Shown here: piece after piece, positions 38,240-38,857 of the stretch | Layout of the letters: each line of letters starts with the position of its first letter | How positions within the stretch are numbered: position 1 is the stretch's first letter | Source of the DNA: SCRA01 sp035533275 | GTDB taxonomy: Bacteria; Vulcanimicrobiota; Vulcanimicrobiia; Vulcanimicrobiales; SCRA01 | DNA: 38,857 bases | Direction: 5' to 3' | Assembly (NCBI GenBank): GCA_035533275.1 | Contig: DATLUD010000004.1 | Location: 1-38,857, forward strand | The notes under the pieces: generated by a model | Told to the model about the DNA's origin: nothing | Databases searched by the model: none | What the model saw: only the letters and a program-made list of their open reading frames with translations | Translations under genes and position numbers: made by a program

Positions 38240-38857
38240 TTGCGATCCTATGGACTAGCGCTTGGTGGTTTCGTGCTCGCGGCTGCGCTGGCGGCTTGCG
38301 GAGGCGGTACGACGGTGACGGCCCCGCCGACGCCCGCACCTTCGGCGAGCCCGACGGCGACGCCGACCGGCTACAACGAGTACACGATCACGACGCCCAA
38401 CAGCGTGCCGTACGGCATCGCCGCAGGCGCCGACGGCAACCTCTGGTTCACGGAGAACGCCGGGAACAAGATCGGGCGCATCAGCACCGCGGGCGCGATC
38501 ACCGAGTTCCCCATCCCGACCGCGAGCAGCGCGCCGTACGGCATCGCCGCCGGGCCGCCGGCCGACGGCAACCTCTGGTTCACGGAGAGCGCGACCGACA
38601 AGATCGGTAAGATCACCACCGCGGGCGTGGTCACCGAGTACCCCGTGACGACGGCCAACGCGGGTCCGTGGGCGATCGCGGCGGGTCCCGACGGGAACCT
38701 CTGGTTCACGGAATACGACGCCGACCAGATCGGCAAGATCACGACGTCGGGCCAGGTGACCGAGTTCAAGATCCCGACGGCCAACGCGTTCCCCACGAGC
38801 ATCACCGCCGGTCCGGACGGCAACCTGTGGTTCACGGAGTCGCAGGCCAGCAAGATC
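38240..38857 (+). CDS. Vgb-like beta-propeller lipoprotein (virginiamycin B lyase family), 3' end outside window
   Basis: Starts at TTG 38240 with AGGAGG (38227-38232) seven bases upstream and stays open to the edge. The first residues read 'RSYGLALGGFVLAAALAAC-GGG', a lipoprotein signal with lipobox LAAC, then a Pro/Thr/Ser linker and at least four 40-43-residue blades, each with 'YGIAAGADGNLWFTE' and 'IGRISTAG.ITEFPIPTA'-type sequence. This is the virginiamycin-B-lyase/Vgb-like propeller. True Vgb opens streptogramin rings; most members of this large environmental family, especially lipoproteins, have unknown function, and the catalytic residues cannot be judged from the part present. Confidence 0.85.
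   Translation, partial: MRSYGLALGGFVLAAALAACGGGTTVTAPPTPAPSASPTATPTGYNEYTITTPNSVPYGIAAGADGNLWFTENAGNKIGRISTAGAITEFPIPTASSAPYGIAAGPPADGNLWFTESATDKIGKITTAGVVTEYPVTTANAGPWAIAAGPDGNLWFTEYDADQIGKITTSGQVTEFKIPTANAFPTSITAGPDGNLWFTESQASKI

Overview
The window is a G+C-rich bacterial chromosome segment (roughly two-thirds G+C by eye), densely coding on both strands, with one tRNA and no rRNA, CRISPR array, IS element or prophage. A signal-peptide beta-barrel protein ending in Phe (6881-8017) and a LapA-like protein suggest a diderm envelope. Glycine cleavage with a split P protein (gcvPA/gcvPB), ScpA/ScpB, class 1B SpeD, Prp protease and a virginiamycin-B-lyase-like lipoprotein point to a deep-branching, soil-type diderm. 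Candidatus Eremiobacterota (WPS-2) is my best guess, but this is inference and not a placement.

Layout. 1-2.7 kb: end of a carboxypeptidase-regulatory-like protein, an ammonium transporter, a 43-aa membrane peptide and a SixA-type phosphatase. 2.7-6.8 kb is a damaged stretch: a frameshifted retropepsin-like gene without its catalytic segment, tRNA-Val(TAC) with terminator, a stand-alone HsdR-N nuclease-like gene, an amidohydrolase lacking its N-terminus, and a solitary ABC permease. 6.9-8.9 kb: porin, a 550-bp structured intergenic region, and a double zinc-ribbon protein. 9-13.6 kb (minus): trmD, then hom-metY-metX for methionine synthesis. 13.6-16.4 kb: TPR protein, an unknown protein divergent from a TatA/B protein, and rplU-prp-small membrane protein without rpmA. 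16.5-19.5 kb: speD, speE, a dienoyl-CoA-reductase-like SDR and an anchored protein, the last three overlapping or adjacent. 20.1-25.4 kb: gcvT-gcvH, a terminator, then gcvPA-gcvPB-desaturase with overlapping junctions.

25.4-30.4 kb: site-2 protease with CBS domains, NUDIX hydrolase, scpA-scpB, and a DUF318/ArsP-type permease whose end overlaps scpB antisense. 30.4-37.5 kb: aldo/keto reductase plus an anchored unknown protein, then DNA repair functions: nfo-dinB, and a minus-strand operon of a RecB-type Fe-S nuclease, a UvrD-like helicase and a GNAT protein. 37.5-38.9 kb: UbiX and a Vgb-like lipoprotein cut by the window edge.

Functionally, 9-25 kb groups methionine synthesis, AdoMet use for polyamines, and glycine-derived one-carbon supply. 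31-37.5 kb groups AP-site repair, translesion synthesis and an AddAB/AdnAB-like helicase-nuclease pair. The strongest points for follow-up are the damaged tRNA-Val neighbourhood, the metY leader hairpin, the separate helicase/nuclease pair, and the gcv-desaturase and speE-SDR couplings. I did not find a clear-cut new defence or mobile system.
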